Assembly (NCBI GenBank): GCA_047617985.1
Contig: JBLGBS010000004.1
Location: forward strand, 1 to 41,859
Reading direction: 5' to 3'
DNA from: SW-4-43-9 sp047617985
GTDB lineage: Archaea > Nanohalarchaeota > Nanosalinia > Nanosalinales > Nanosalinaceae
DNA: 41,859 nt
Shown: positions 7,479-15,554 of the stretch, one piece after another
Numbering within the stretch: position 1 is the stretch's first letter
Layout: each line of letters opens with the position of its first letter
Notes under the pieces: model-generated
The model's input: only the letters and a program-made list of their open reading frames with translations
What the model was told of the DNA's origin: nothing
Databases searched by the model: none
Program-made: the position numbers and the translations under genes

Positions 7479-9224
7479 ATGGATTACAGGGGGAAATCGG
7501 TCTTCTTGCTGTCGGTAACACTAGTTCTCGCATCCGCCGGTTTATCCGCCAACTACGCAGTAAACTCTATGGACTGGAAGGATGTCTACGCAGGGATGGA
7601 GCACACATTTGACCAGGGAGAGGAGGAGGCCTACTTTGTGAGATCTTCAGATGCCTCCGGCTTGACAACTTTAATGCCGAACGATGAACCTGTTCATATT
7701 CTGGAGTCGACGGAAACACCTTACACAGGAAACCTGGAAAGCATACTTGAATCAAAGGATTACACAGTAGGTAATACCACGCAGTTCTCCGACGCATCAA
7801 TTGAGCTGGCTGACTCCGAAAACTACATAGTTATATCCGAATCCTACCCTTCATCCGCAGTCGCGGTAAGCCCTCTGGCACGGGAGCTGGACGCTGATGT
7901 TCTAATAGTCAACTCTGAAAACGTGGAAGATGCCGAAACTATACTGAGCCAGGCAGATGGAGAAATTGTGCTTGCAGGGGTTTTCGAGAGAGATATCAGG
8001 AACACGCTTGAGCCTCACTCCACGGAAGAAATTATAGAGCCGAACCGTTTCGAGCTTTCAGTAAAGATAGTTGAGAGATACCTGGAAGAGAATCCAGACC
8101 AAGAGAGGGTCTTCATCACAGATGGTTCGCATCTTGAATCTGATGTTGTGAAAGGTGAGTACCCTGTTCTAATATCCGGAACAAACCTTGTCCCGGAGAC
8201 AGTCGACAGCTTCCTATTCGAGAACCCGGATCACGATTTAAGCACAGCTGTCATGGTTGGAAACGAGATGACCACAGTAGGTCAGACCATCAGCGACACC
8301 AACATAACCAGAAACGGAGAGACAACCAGTGAGCAGATGGATGTGTTCGTGAAGTACGGTCAGGCAAGAGGCGACAGTTCACAGATATACGCACTTTCAA
8401 TGTTCCCTCTCCCAAGCAGTGATATAGAGCTGGAGATAGGAGAGGTAAAGTACGATCCCGAAGACAGAAATCTCGTGGTCAACTACAGAAACAGAGGGAG
8501 CTCCAAGATGTACGCCCTAACCAACATGAGGATAACAAACCAGAACCAGCAGGTCGCGACAGCAGGAGACGGAGAACCGATATTTATCTCAGGAGGAAGC
8601 ACACAGACCATCGAGTACAACCTTAACCTGACACCCTCAGAGTACCAGAACTCAACAGTCGAGTTCTCAACATCATACGGAGACACGCCCGACAACCTCG
8701 ACACTTATCTAACCGAGGAAGGACGTTTCAGCCCTCCTGTGGAGAAAGGAATACAGGTGGAAAAGGTGGAGGACAGCTCCGAAATCAACCTGATAGATGT
8801 AACTTACCTGACAGACATTCAGAGGATAAAGATCGATGTCAGGAACACTGGAAACACCACAGCCTACTTCTCGGCACAGGTTAACGATCTAACCGTCCGA
8901 GGACTGGAAGAAGACTTCTCAACAGACACAGAGTCAGTCGAACCAGATCAGACAGAATCCGCCTACATACCTGTTGAACTTGATTCAGTTGACCTGGAGG
9001 AAAACGATAAGTTTAACACAGTTCTAAGATACGGTGAAAGCCAGGATCTCAAGATCAACAGGATAGAAAACACCACTGCGTTTGAAACTTCTTCAAGAGG
9101 TATAACCGGCCAGATAGCTCGGTCGCCGGGAGCTGTAGGCGCGGGGATAGCTGTTCTGGCGGTACTAGTTCTGATCTTCTTCAAGAAGGAAACTATTGTC
9201 TCGAAGATCCGGTCTGTCAGATAA
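7479..9224 (+). CDS. Membrane-anchored surface protein with PF04122-like repeats
   Basis: 581 residues. Signal peptide at 1-24, then NYAVNSMDWKDVYAG. Residues about 110-270 resemble two divergent cell-wall-binding type 2 (PF04122) units: AVAVSPLARELDADVLIVNS, a GEIVLAG strand, then NRFELSVKIVERYLEEN and YPVLISGTNLVPE. Two Ig-like beta domains follow (about 310-420 and 430-540), then a C-terminal membrane helix at about 550-573 with a basic tail. The N-terminus faces outward. It is a paralogue of the convergent gene at 9165-10619, which shares the NS.(D/N)WKD segment, the alternating strand pattern and the anchor. In Firmicutes PF04122 binds wall polymers; a role in an archaeon without such a wall is unclear. 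The last 60 nt overlap the tail of the paralogue. Confidence 0.75.
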   Translation: MDYRGKSVFLLSVTLVLASAGLSANYAVNSMDWKDVYAGMEHTFDQGEEEAYFVRSSDASGLTTLMPNDEPVHILESTETPYTGNLESILESKDYTVGNTTQFSDASIELADSENYIVISESYPSSAVAVSPLARELDADVLIVNSENVEDAETILSQADGEIVLAGVFERDIRNTLEPHSTEEIIEPNRFELSVKIVERYLEENPDQERVFITDGSHLESDVVKGEYPVLISGTNLVPETVDSFLFENPDHDLSTAVMVGNEMTTVGQTISDTNITRNGETTSEQMDVFVKYGQARGDSSQIYALSMFPLPSSDIELEIGEVKYDPEDRNLVVNYRNRGSSKMYALTNMRITNQNQQVATAGDGEPIFISGGSTQTIEYNLNLTPSEYQNSTVEFSTSYGDTPDNLDTYLTEEGRFSPPVEKGIQVEKVEDSSEINLIDVTYLTDIQRIKIDVRNTGNTTAYFSAQVNDLTVRGLEEDFSTDTESVEPDQTESAYIPVELDSVDLEENDKFNTVLRYGESQDLKINRIENTTAFETSSRGITGQIARSPGAVGAGIAVLAVLVLIFFKKETIVSKIRSVR

Positions 9225-10619
9225 GCTGGAGTAAACTATGTAAGAGCCAACGAAAAGGAAAATCATAGCTGTAACAATCAGCAGGATGTAAAGATCTGAG
9301 CCCTGAGCTCTTTCCGCTCTAACAATCTTTCCATCCTTGACAGCGTACACATCCGATTCTGATAGATTGAAACCGTCCGGAAGTTCATCTCCTGAACGAT
9401 AAACCTGATTCGAGCCGGGTAGGAAGACTTTTTCCGCATCGGTTTCCAGAAACCCATCCTCCACTTTTACCGATACATCCGGTTTCTCAACCTCGGAAAG
9501 CTCGACTTCAGAGCTGTTAGACCAAGAACTTCCTTCAAGCCTACCCTCCAGAGTTATACCTGAAGGATTCAAGCCACGGGTAACGTTCAACACCATGTTC
9601 AGAGATTCACCGGGTTTAAGAGAGCTGTATATCGATCTATCAAAGCTGTTCACTGAATTTGACCTCGTTAAACTAATTTTTTCAACTTCTAGCCCTCTCT
9701 CGTATCCTTTCCTGTTCTCCAAATACAGTTCAATCAGTCCATCCGACTGATCGTATACAGCTCTTTCCAGGGTGAGACTTCCGGTTCTGCTATCAGTTTC
9801 AAGGGTTTTTGTGGAGAGTAGTTCTGCGGTTTCTCCGTCCGTCACCGTTCTTCCTACTTTAACCGCGATCTTCAGATCTCCGGAACTAGACGACTTCAGA
9901 CGGCGGGCATAACCGGTGTTTTCCACCCCCACCACTTTCAGCACTTCCACACCTAGATCGTCAATTAGCCGGGCGTCTTCCTCAACCCCGCCTTTCAGCA
10001 GAACATAATCTCCAGACATCAGAGATTTGAAACCTGGATTGGCAGGATCAACAAGGACAAGCGAGCCCTCCTGATAATTCTCTCTGATAAACTCTCTGTT
10101 GAACTCCTCCGGAGTCCTAGTTTTGCCTTTAGCCGTCCCTGTCTCGAAATCACCTCCAACCTTCCTAACTTCAACACTGTCATCGATCTGATCCATTAAA
10201 TCAGGTTCGTAGAAAGTCACGGCTTTATCTTTTTCAAGAGCTTTCGGAAGAACTGTTAGCGCCTCGGAGGCAAGATAAGGGTTAATGACATACAGAACCT
10301 CAAGTTCAGAGCTGTTGGTATAAACATCTCTGTAACTGAACCTGGTTTCTCTCAGCCCCTGTCTTGAGGCCAGATCGTGAACCCCGGGATCTGAAATACT
10401 TGTCACTACGTCCGTGATGTTGTCTGCTTCCGAAACCGCTATCTCAGCTTCCCCTGGATTTCTGACAAGCATCTTCTCACCTTCAAAAAACGTTGAAGCA
10501 GATATTGTGTCTTTCCAGTTATTCGAGTTCAGTATGTAGTCAGGGTGTGCCGAGGAGAGCGATAAAAGCGATAAAATCAGTACAGCGAGTACTATAGTTT
10601 GGTTAATTCGGTTTCTCAC
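9165..10619 (-). CDS. Membrane-anchored surface protein, paralogue of the 7479 gene
   Basis: 484 residues. Signal peptide at 1-24 (ends LSLSSA), then HPDYILNSNNWKDTI, matching NYAVNSMDWKDVY of the convergent neighbour. Residues about 100-240 hold the PF04122-like region (YVINPYLASEALTVLPKALEKDKAV, then GSLVLVDPANPG, YVLLKGG). Ig-like strands follow, then a membrane helix near 442-466 and a cytoplasmic tail ending LLEEDQN. The reading frame runs 60 nt into the 3' end of the convergent paralogue, so both C-termini are encoded by the same DNA. It lacks one of the two Ig-like domains of its partner, which explains its shorter length. Its start lies about 50 nt from that of the next divergent gene. 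Confidence 0.75.
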   Translation of the reverse strand: MRNRINQTIVLAVLILSLLSLSSAHPDYILNSNNWKDTISASTFFEGEKMLVRNPGEAEIAVSEADNITDVVTSISDPGVHDLASRQGLRETRFSYRDVYTNSSELEVLYVINPYLASEALTVLPKALEKDKAVTFYEPDLMDQIDDSVEVRKVGGDFETGTAKGKTRTPEEFNREFIRENYQEGSLVLVDPANPGFKSLMSGDYVLLKGGVEEDARLIDDLGVEVLKVVGVENTGYARRLKSSSSGDLKIAVKVGRTVTDGETAELLSTKTLETDSRTGSLTLERAVYDQSDGLIELYLENRKGYERGLEVEKISLTRSNSVNSFDRSIYSSLKPGESLNMVLNVTRGLNPSGITLEGRLEGSSWSNSSEVELSEVEKPDVSVKVEDGFLETDAEKVFLPGSNQVYRSGDELPDGFNLSESDVYAVKDGKIVRAERAQGSDLYILLIVTAMIFLFVGSYIVYSSLSDRPDLRDNSFLLEEDQN

Positions 10620-10668
10620 AGCGCTTATCCCCTTAACTTATTTGAAGAAAGGAAGCGTTATTTATTCT

Positions 10669-11154
10669 ATGGCTCTAGTTGATTACGCTTCACTTGCTCT
10701 TTCAGGAGGTTCTATGCTTGCTGTTGGAGCAGTCTACTTTCTCCACAGAAGAAAAATTAACTCAATGAAAGAAGAAATGGATGAAAACTCGAGGAAACTC
10801 GATGAAGTCCTAGAGTTCGAGGAAAGAGTTTTCGACGAAGAACAGAACTTCGAAGAGTTCGAGCAGGATCTATCCGACCTTTCCGAGCGACTTTTCCACC
10901 TTATCAAGGACAAGTACGATCTGGAAGTCACTAACTACGATGAAGCCATCGACAAGATAGATCAAATGGAAGTGGAGGACGAGGACAGGAAAGAGGCTCT
11001 AGAGAAGCTTTTCGAGTACGTCACAGATCTGGAGTACAGCGAAGAAGAGCCTTCAGAGGAGCAGAAAGCTATGATACGGCAGGCTGCTTTCAAGCTGATC
11101 AGAACAACGGCACCCGCCCTGCGTAACCAAGAGCAAGATAGACCAGCAGAATAA
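10669..11154 (+). CDS. Small membrane-anchored coiled-coil protein
   Basis: 161 residues from the ATG at 10669. A TTG nine codons earlier is possible, but it would leave only 22 nt to the divergent gene. Residues about 5-24 form a single membrane helix (YASLALSGGSMLAVGAVYFLH), followed by a basic stop-transfer (HRRK). A strongly charged, helix-forming stretch to about 130 is likely coiled coil (EEMDENSRKLDEVLEFEERVF and onward). The C-terminus is a short helix with TTAPAL. I recognise no family. Its last 56 nt overlap the end of the convergent small gene. The topology suggests a cytoplasmic coiled coil tethered to the membrane. Confidence 0.6.
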   Translation: MALVDYASLALSGGSMLAVGAVYFLHRRKINSMKEEMDENSRKLDEVLEFEERVFDEEQNFEEFEQDLSDLSERLFHLIKDKYDLEVTNYDEAIDKIDQMEVEDEDRKEALEKLFEYVTDLEYSEEEPSEEQKAMIRQAAFKLIRTTAPALRNQEQDRPAE

Positions 11155-11338
11155 ACTCGACCGCGATAAAACTCATTTCACGTGCGGAAAATCTTGACCT
11201 AGTGAATATTTCAGGCGATCCGAAAGAAGGAATAGATATATCCAGATCAGGGATCGGTAGACCCGAACCCTTCTCAATATCCTGGACTTTAACCTTCTTC
11301 TCCTGCATTTCATCATCGTCGAAAAGTCTGTCTGTCAA
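11099..11338 (-). CDS. Small C-terminally anchored protein, TTG start
   Basis: 79 residues if it starts at the TTG at 11338. GAGGTGGT lies just upstream, and the TTG overlaps the stop of the preceding gene in a TTGA, which is typical of coupled translation. An ATG 11 codons earlier lies inside the preceding gene and has no comparable site. The product begins MTDRLFDDDEMQEKK, is acidic with a proline-rich middle (GLPIPDLDISIPSFGSP), and ends in a membrane helix (FIAVEFILLVYLALGYA). No family is recognised. It is the third gene of the minus-strand operon that begins at 14225 and probably works with the large surface protein. Its 3' end overlaps the convergent coiled-coil gene. Confidence 0.6.
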   Translation of the reverse strand: MTDRLFDDDEMQEKKVKVQDIEKGSGLPIPDLDISIPSFGSPEIFTRSRFSAREMSFIAVEFILLVYLALGYAGRVPLF

Positions 11339-13590
11339 ATTACCACCTCGTAAACTGTTACCGCAGTCCATATAACCAGTATTAGCGGAAGTATAATCGG
11401 AGAGCTTTCGCTCGGTCTTTCAGTTACCTCAATACTTACCGGATGGAAGCTGTAGATATCATCTCCATCCCTAACTGTTACTGCCCCGGTACAGCTTCTG
11501 GTTTCTCCGGAAGCGGTGTATTCAAACCTTGGTGTTGCTGTATCGGCCTCCTCCACACCGAATGATCGACTGGTGAACTCTCCACATCTTTCAAGATTTC
11601 TGAAGCCGAGTGTCAGATTCGATAGATCAACTGCACCTGTGTTCTCTACCAGAACACCAACCGTTTTCTCTTCGCCGACCTCCGACCTAATATAGGTTGG
11701 AGCGCTGACAATCTCAAGCCCGGCATCCTGTGTTGAAGGCCTTACGTTTACATCAAGAGTCTCAAGATCAAGTGTCGTTCTATTCCTGAAGGCCTGGAAT
11801 ACACGGCTGTAAGAGCCTACCTCTACTCCATTAGAGACCTCCAGCAGAACCTCGATCTGCGCTGTTTCTCCCTGTGAAAGCGAATCAACAGATTCGGATA
11901 CCGTTGACCATCCTTCAGGAAGGTTTCCACCAACGTAGAACTCACCTGTATCGACCTCTCCATAGTTCTCGGCTACAAAACTTATTTCTGCGACACCGCC
12001 CGGGGTTACATTCACCGAGCTCTCAGTCGAGTTCAGATCCATAAGTATAGGTGTTGGATCAGGCTGTGGCGGAGGCGGTGGTGCTGTCGTCGTCTCCTCT
12101 ACGACTGTTTCCTCAACTACCTCTTCCACAACTTCCTCCTCTTCTACAATCTCCTCCGTGTCAACTTTTTCGCCGAACACTGCGAAGTACGAGAAATCGG
12201 TTACTTCACCGTCTTTGAATATTATCCTGTCCTGATCAAGGTTTATTGTGATGTCCTCCATTTCCTCCACCTGATAACTTCCGTTAACCTGCTTTATGTG
12301 CAGTATATCGGTCGGCTCCACACCTGTATCATTAACGGACGGGTAATGGAAACCTGGATTAACCGCTTCACCGCCACCTCCATCCTGAAGCTGGATAGAA
12401 ATGTTTAGAGGTGTTAAGTTCGTCTCATCTTTAACATCCTGAGAGATTTCAGAAGGCATTACATCCAGATTAGTGTACTTTCCTTCGATCTCCATATCAC
12501 CTATACTGAAAGAGCTGACTTCTACCGAGGCGTTCCGTGAGTTCACAAGATTATCCGCCAGACTGCTGATATCGTTAACTCTGATTTCGGAGTCATTCGC
12601 CTCGATCACCGTTTCAGTATCCGCATCGGATTGGGTAAAAGACGCGGAGCTGGAACCATTAGCACACACTGCCGAGCTGTAGCCGGAGAAAGATCCTCCT
12701 CGGACGGTTTGGTTAACCCCGGACTGCATTCTTATACCGCACCTGCCGTCCCCGCTGAGAGACTGGTGAAGAAAGTCAACTGCGACACCGCTGGAAGTAA
12801 TATTGATACATGAATTTGCTGATCCCAGAGCGTTCTGGCGGATATAGGTCGAACCGTTGTAATCTATTTCCCGACAGCTTTCAACAGGTGTGCCGGAGCT
12901 CCAGAAGTTTATACTGTAAAGATTATCGCTCCGGTTATTTCTCGGCAGTATGAACTCAAAACTGCATTCTCCACCCGAATTACAGCTCTGGTACTTGTTG
13001 CCGTTGAAAACCTCTCCCTCGATCGGCGCTATGAAAACAGGTAGTTCCGAGCTGTTGGAGATTTGCTTTCCCAGGTACAGCGGTGTTCCGCTTGAAAGCT
13101 GTGTTTTTGAAAGATTGTAGTGCTGGTTTTCGATCATCAAATTACTGTACTCTGTAAATGTCTGATCCGGTGTGTCAGTTATATTTCCGTAGTCAGGGTA
13201 GAAAGCTGGGAAAGTTTCCTGGCTGAAGATGCCGTTTTTCTCGAGATCTCCCGATTCAAGCTCCTCTACCTGAGAAGGCTGAACTTCTTCTCCGGAAGGA
13301 GTGAAAACAAGATAGTAACCGCCACCGCTGAGACCTTTAAGCTCTGTCTGTCTGACCTCTCCGGTCTGTGAATTATCAAAGCTTAACTCCCCGATCTTGT
13401 ATTCATCAAGACCCTGTCCAAACCTTTGTACATCACCTGAAATACCGATCCAGTTCTGACTTGCCTCAGTGCTTGAAACATTCTCGTTCTGGACTTCTCC
13501 TCCGGACAGATCTACCTGGTAGGAAGATGAGGCTACTGCCAGACCTATAACTAGAAGAAAGAGCACTGATATCTTCCGGGCGTACCTCAT
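11335..13590 (-). CDS. Large membrane-anchored multi-domain surface protein
   Basis: 751 residues. Signal peptide at 1-21. Near residue 47, W-IGISGDVQ repeats the motif of the two smaller secreted proteins, and GYYLVFTPSG follows. The middle (about 200-320) is Cys- and Asn-rich with a repetitive beta pattern (VRGGSFSGYSSAVCANGSSSASF) that could be a short beta-helix. A Glu/Val-rich segment and a poly-proline linker (about 475-518; APPPPPQPDPTP) separate it from two Ig-like NEW3/CARDB-type domains (about 520-610 and 615-725; MDLNSTESSVNVTPGG, PTYIRSEVGEEK). A final membrane helix lies at about 729-748. The shape is a stalked ectodomain. It follows the 14225 gene by 38 nt and overlaps the next gene by 4 nt. 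Function unknown. Confidence 0.78.
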   Translation of the reverse strand: MRYARKISVLFLLVIGLAVASSSYQVDLSGGEVQNENVSSTEASQNWIGISGDVQRFGQGLDEYKIGELSFDNSQTGEVRQTELKGLSGGGYYLVFTPSGEEVQPSQVEELESGDLEKNGIFSQETFPAFYPDYGNITDTPDQTFTEYSNLMIENQHYNLSKTQLSSGTPLYLGKQISNSSELPVFIAPIEGEVFNGNKYQSCNSGGECSFEFILPRNNRSDNLYSINFWSSGTPVESCREIDYNGSTYIRQNALGSANSCINITSSGVAVDFLHQSLSGDGRCGIRMQSGVNQTVRGGSFSGYSSAVCANGSSSASFTQSDADTETVIEANDSEIRVNDISSLADNLVNSRNASVEVSSFSIGDMEIEGKYTNLDVMPSEISQDVKDETNLTPLNISIQLQDGGGGEAVNPGFHYPSVNDTGVEPTDILHIKQVNGSYQVEEMEDITINLDQDRIIFKDGEVTDFSYFAVFGEKVDTEEIVEEEEVVEEVVEETVVEETTTAPPPPPQPDPTPILMDLNSTESSVNVTPGGVAEISFVAENYGEVDTGEFYVGGNLPEGWSTVSESVDSLSQGETAQIEVLLEVSNGVEVGSYSRVFQAFRNRTTLDLETLDVNVRPSTQDAGLEIVSAPTYIRSEVGEEKTVGVLVENTGAVDLSNLTLGFRNLERCGEFTSRSFGVEEADTATPRFEYTASGETRSCTGAVTVRDGDDIYSFHPVSIEVTERPSESSPIILPLILVIWTAVTVYEVVI

Positions 13591-13628
13591 AAACCATAAA
13601 GAGGTTTTTCGAGTTAAATAACTGAGTT

Positions 13629-14225
13629 TCAGTCTTCAGCAAGCTCTACCCAGACCTGGTAACTGCTGGGAGATCCGTCGTTACCGTTCTCAGGCAGCAT
13701 AACCTGATAATTTATGTCAGAACCATCAAATCCTGCCCCTTCCCTGACCTCTCCAGCGAAAAAACCGTTTGAACCATCGGAAATGTAGCCTGTTCCCCAG
13801 ACACTGCTTCCTGAAGAATTCTTTGTGTAGACAGCAGGCACATCCAGAACCTGGCTATGGTAAATACTGTCAACCTGCATACTGCTGTTGAATGTTTTGT
13901 TGGCGTCCGCAGTGGAGTTCACAATGAATGGATAATTTTCTTCCATCATCGAGATATTTCCTGCCTCCCAATCTGTCTGGAAATCAATCTGGTTCTGAGA
14001 GAAATAAATGTATCTAGCTTCCCCAGAGTCCCATTCGTACAGAGGATTTGTAGATCCAACCGCCTGAGATCCGGAAACCTGTCCGTACACACCCGTCCAT
14101 ATATCTGCTGGATCGGCAACAAATACATCTATAGATGTAAGCGCTCCGGAGTCGGTCGAGACATCAGCTGAAACAGCACCGAGAAACAGGAAAAACAAGA
14201 CCAGTCCGAGAGCTTTCAGCCTCAT
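13629..14225 (-). CDS. Secreted W-x-G-x-Y-G-x-V-S-G domain protein, paralogue of the 6723 gene
   Basis: 198 residues. Signal peptide MRLKALGLVLFFLFLGAVSA, then DIWTGVYGQVSG and YEWDSGEARY. The protein ends GFDGSDINYQVMLPENGNDG and YQVWVELAED. The order and spacing of these blocks match the 226-residue protein at 6723-7403. Several Asn-X-Ser/Thr sequons occur in the middle (NIS, NST, NKT, NSS). It is the first gene of a minus-strand operon with the large anchored protein, so the small soluble and large anchored forms of the same motif are made together. The segment CAAATTAAAC (14247-14256) is about 26 nt upstream of the start and reads as GTTTAATTTG on the coding strand, a fair TATA box. No anchor, no known activity. 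Confidence 0.78.
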   Translation of the reverse strand: MRLKALGLVLFFLFLGAVSADVSTDSGALTSIDVFVADPADIWTGVYGQVSGSQAVGSTNPLYEWDSGEARYIYFSQNQIDFQTDWEAGNISMMEENYPFIVNSTADANKTFNSSMQVDSIYHSQVLDVPAVYTKNSSGSSVWGTGYISDGSNGFFAGEVREGAGFDGSDINYQVMLPENGNDGSPSSYQVWVELAED

Positions 14226-14296
14226 ACATCATTAATTGATCTCGATCAAATTAAACCTTCGCTAGCTTGAAAAGCATTCACCACAACCGGTAACTC

Positions 14297-14785
14297 ATGA
14301 AGATCGAAGAACTCTCCCGAGAACAGCTGGAAGAAGTAGTGGAAGAGCTGGAAAAAGAAGCAGTGGAACTGGAAAAACAGAGAGAAGAGTGGGAGGAGAA
14401 AGCCAAAAAAGCTCAAGCCGACTTCGAGAACTACAGGAAAGAAGAAAGTGAGAGAAAGCAGAGATGGCAGAAACAGGCCGAAGAAAAACTGGCGGAGGAA
14501 CTGATCGAAATCATGGACAACTTGGAGAGAGCTATCGCTTCCGCAGACGAAGACTCTGGAATTGTACAGGGCGTGAAGATGGTGGCCGACCAGCTCTACG
14601 AAAAACTGGAGAAAAAAGGCCTAGAAAGAATCAACGCAGAGGGAGAGGAGTTCGACCCCAACCTGCACAAAGCCGTAGAAACCAGAGAACACGACGAGGA
14701 AAACAAGGTTCTGGAGCAGAAAAGGAAAGGATACATGTTTGAGGATAAAGTTCTGAGAGAAGCTGAAGTGGTAGTAAGCAAGTAA
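14297..14785 (+). CDS. grpE: GrpE nucleotide exchange factor
   Basis: 162 residues. A long N-terminal coiled coil (about 1-65; EQLEEVVEELEKEAVELEKQ) runs into the GrpE core with ADFENYRKEESERKQRWQ, then EIMDNLERAIAS, GVKMVADQLYEKLEKKGLERI and the beta-domain ending DPNLHKAVETRE. GrpE dimers release ADP from DnaK. The residue order and length fit the family. It heads the chaperone cluster, with dnaK 770 nt downstream and a CheD-like gene between them. It is divergent from the surface-protein operon, with 71 nt between starts. The very acidic composition is typical of salt-adapted archaea. Confidence 0.93.
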   Translation: MKIEELSREQLEEVVEELEKEAVELEKQREEWEEKAKKAQADFENYRKEESERKQRWQKQAEEKLAEELIEIMDNLERAIASADEDSGIVQGVKMVADQLYEKLEKKGLERINAEGEEFDPNLHKAVETREHDEENKVLEQKRKGYMFEDKVLREAEVVVSK

Positions 14786-15017
14786 TATTTATTTTAGGTC
14801 ATCTGTATGAAAGAGAAAAGAAAGTCAAGTAGAAAACGCTCTAATAACTGAAAATCGATTTTAGCCATTAGATATTTCATTTAGAACACAGAATTATTTA
14901 TCAGAATTAATATTTTCCCAAATCAAGAAAATCTTTGGATCCGGATCCCGTACCCCTGTTGGACTGGAAAACTGTAAAACAGTAAACACCTGGTCTCCTC
15001 AGTTCGATAAAGCGGAG

Positions 15018-15467
15018 GTGAAATCTTGCAGTACCAGTAATCCAAGATATGTAGTTACGGATTCAAGCCAGGAACGGTATGTGGTGTACACGGACAGCCT
15101 GAAAACCTGTTTGGGAGTTCTGATTTTTGAGCAATCAGGAGGGCGGGCGATAGCAGGACTGGCTCATCTAATGGTAGATGAGGAAAAAATAGCTACCGAG
15201 ATGTTAAAGAAGATAGATTCAAAGTACAGTCCTTCAAGACTAAATGTGGTTATTGCTGTAGGTGACGACCCTACTCCAGAAACGTTCAGTAAAACAGTAA
15301 ATATGTTGCTTCAGGCCTCTAATATCTCTAAGGAGCGATTTAAGGTTGTTTATGGAGGAACCGGTGAGCCTTATTTCTTAAACCAAATAGGAAGAGGAAT
15401 GACTTCAACCAAGATTGCCTACAACACCTGCAACCAGAATAATCCCTTGAATATAGGAGAAAGTTAA
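15018..15467 (+). CDS. CheD-like putative deamidase
   Basis: 149 residues, close to the usual CheD length of about 155. T25-DSLKT-C31 reproduces the Thr-to-Cys spacing of the CheD catalytic residues, and C31 is followed 19 residues later by GLAH50-LM, matching the CheD G(L/M)AH motif. Further strands (LNVVIAVGDD, KVVYGGTGEP) also follow the order of the fold. CheD proteins deamidate or demethylate receptor glutamines, but no chemotaxis gene is visible here, so the substrate may differ. It lies between grpE and dnaK. The GTG at 15018 overlaps a strong GGAGGTGA, which is unusual: the frame is also open upstream without an ATG, so the start is uncertain. The call rests on motifs only. Confidence 0.5.
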   Translation: MKSCSTSNPRYVVTDSSQERYVVYTDSLKTCLGVLIFEQSGGRAIAGLAHLMVDEEKIATEMLKKIDSKYSPSRLNVVIAVGDDPTPETFSKTVNMLLQASNISKERFKVVYGGTGEPYFLNQIGRGMTSTKIAYNTCNQNNPLNIGES

Positions 15468-15502
15468 CAATTTCTCAAATCAAAAAAACCTCTTCACTTT
15501 CA

Positions 15503-15510
15503 TTTAAAAA
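15503..15510 (+). promoter_or_regulatory. TATA box for dnaK
   Basis: TTTAAAAA would start transcription near 15533. That gives a leader of about 20 nt carrying the AGGTGA ribosome-binding site at 15541-15546. Confidence 0.5.
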
Positions 15511-15554
15511 TTTTTAATGTCGTGATTAAAACTGTAATCTAGGTGAAAACTAAA

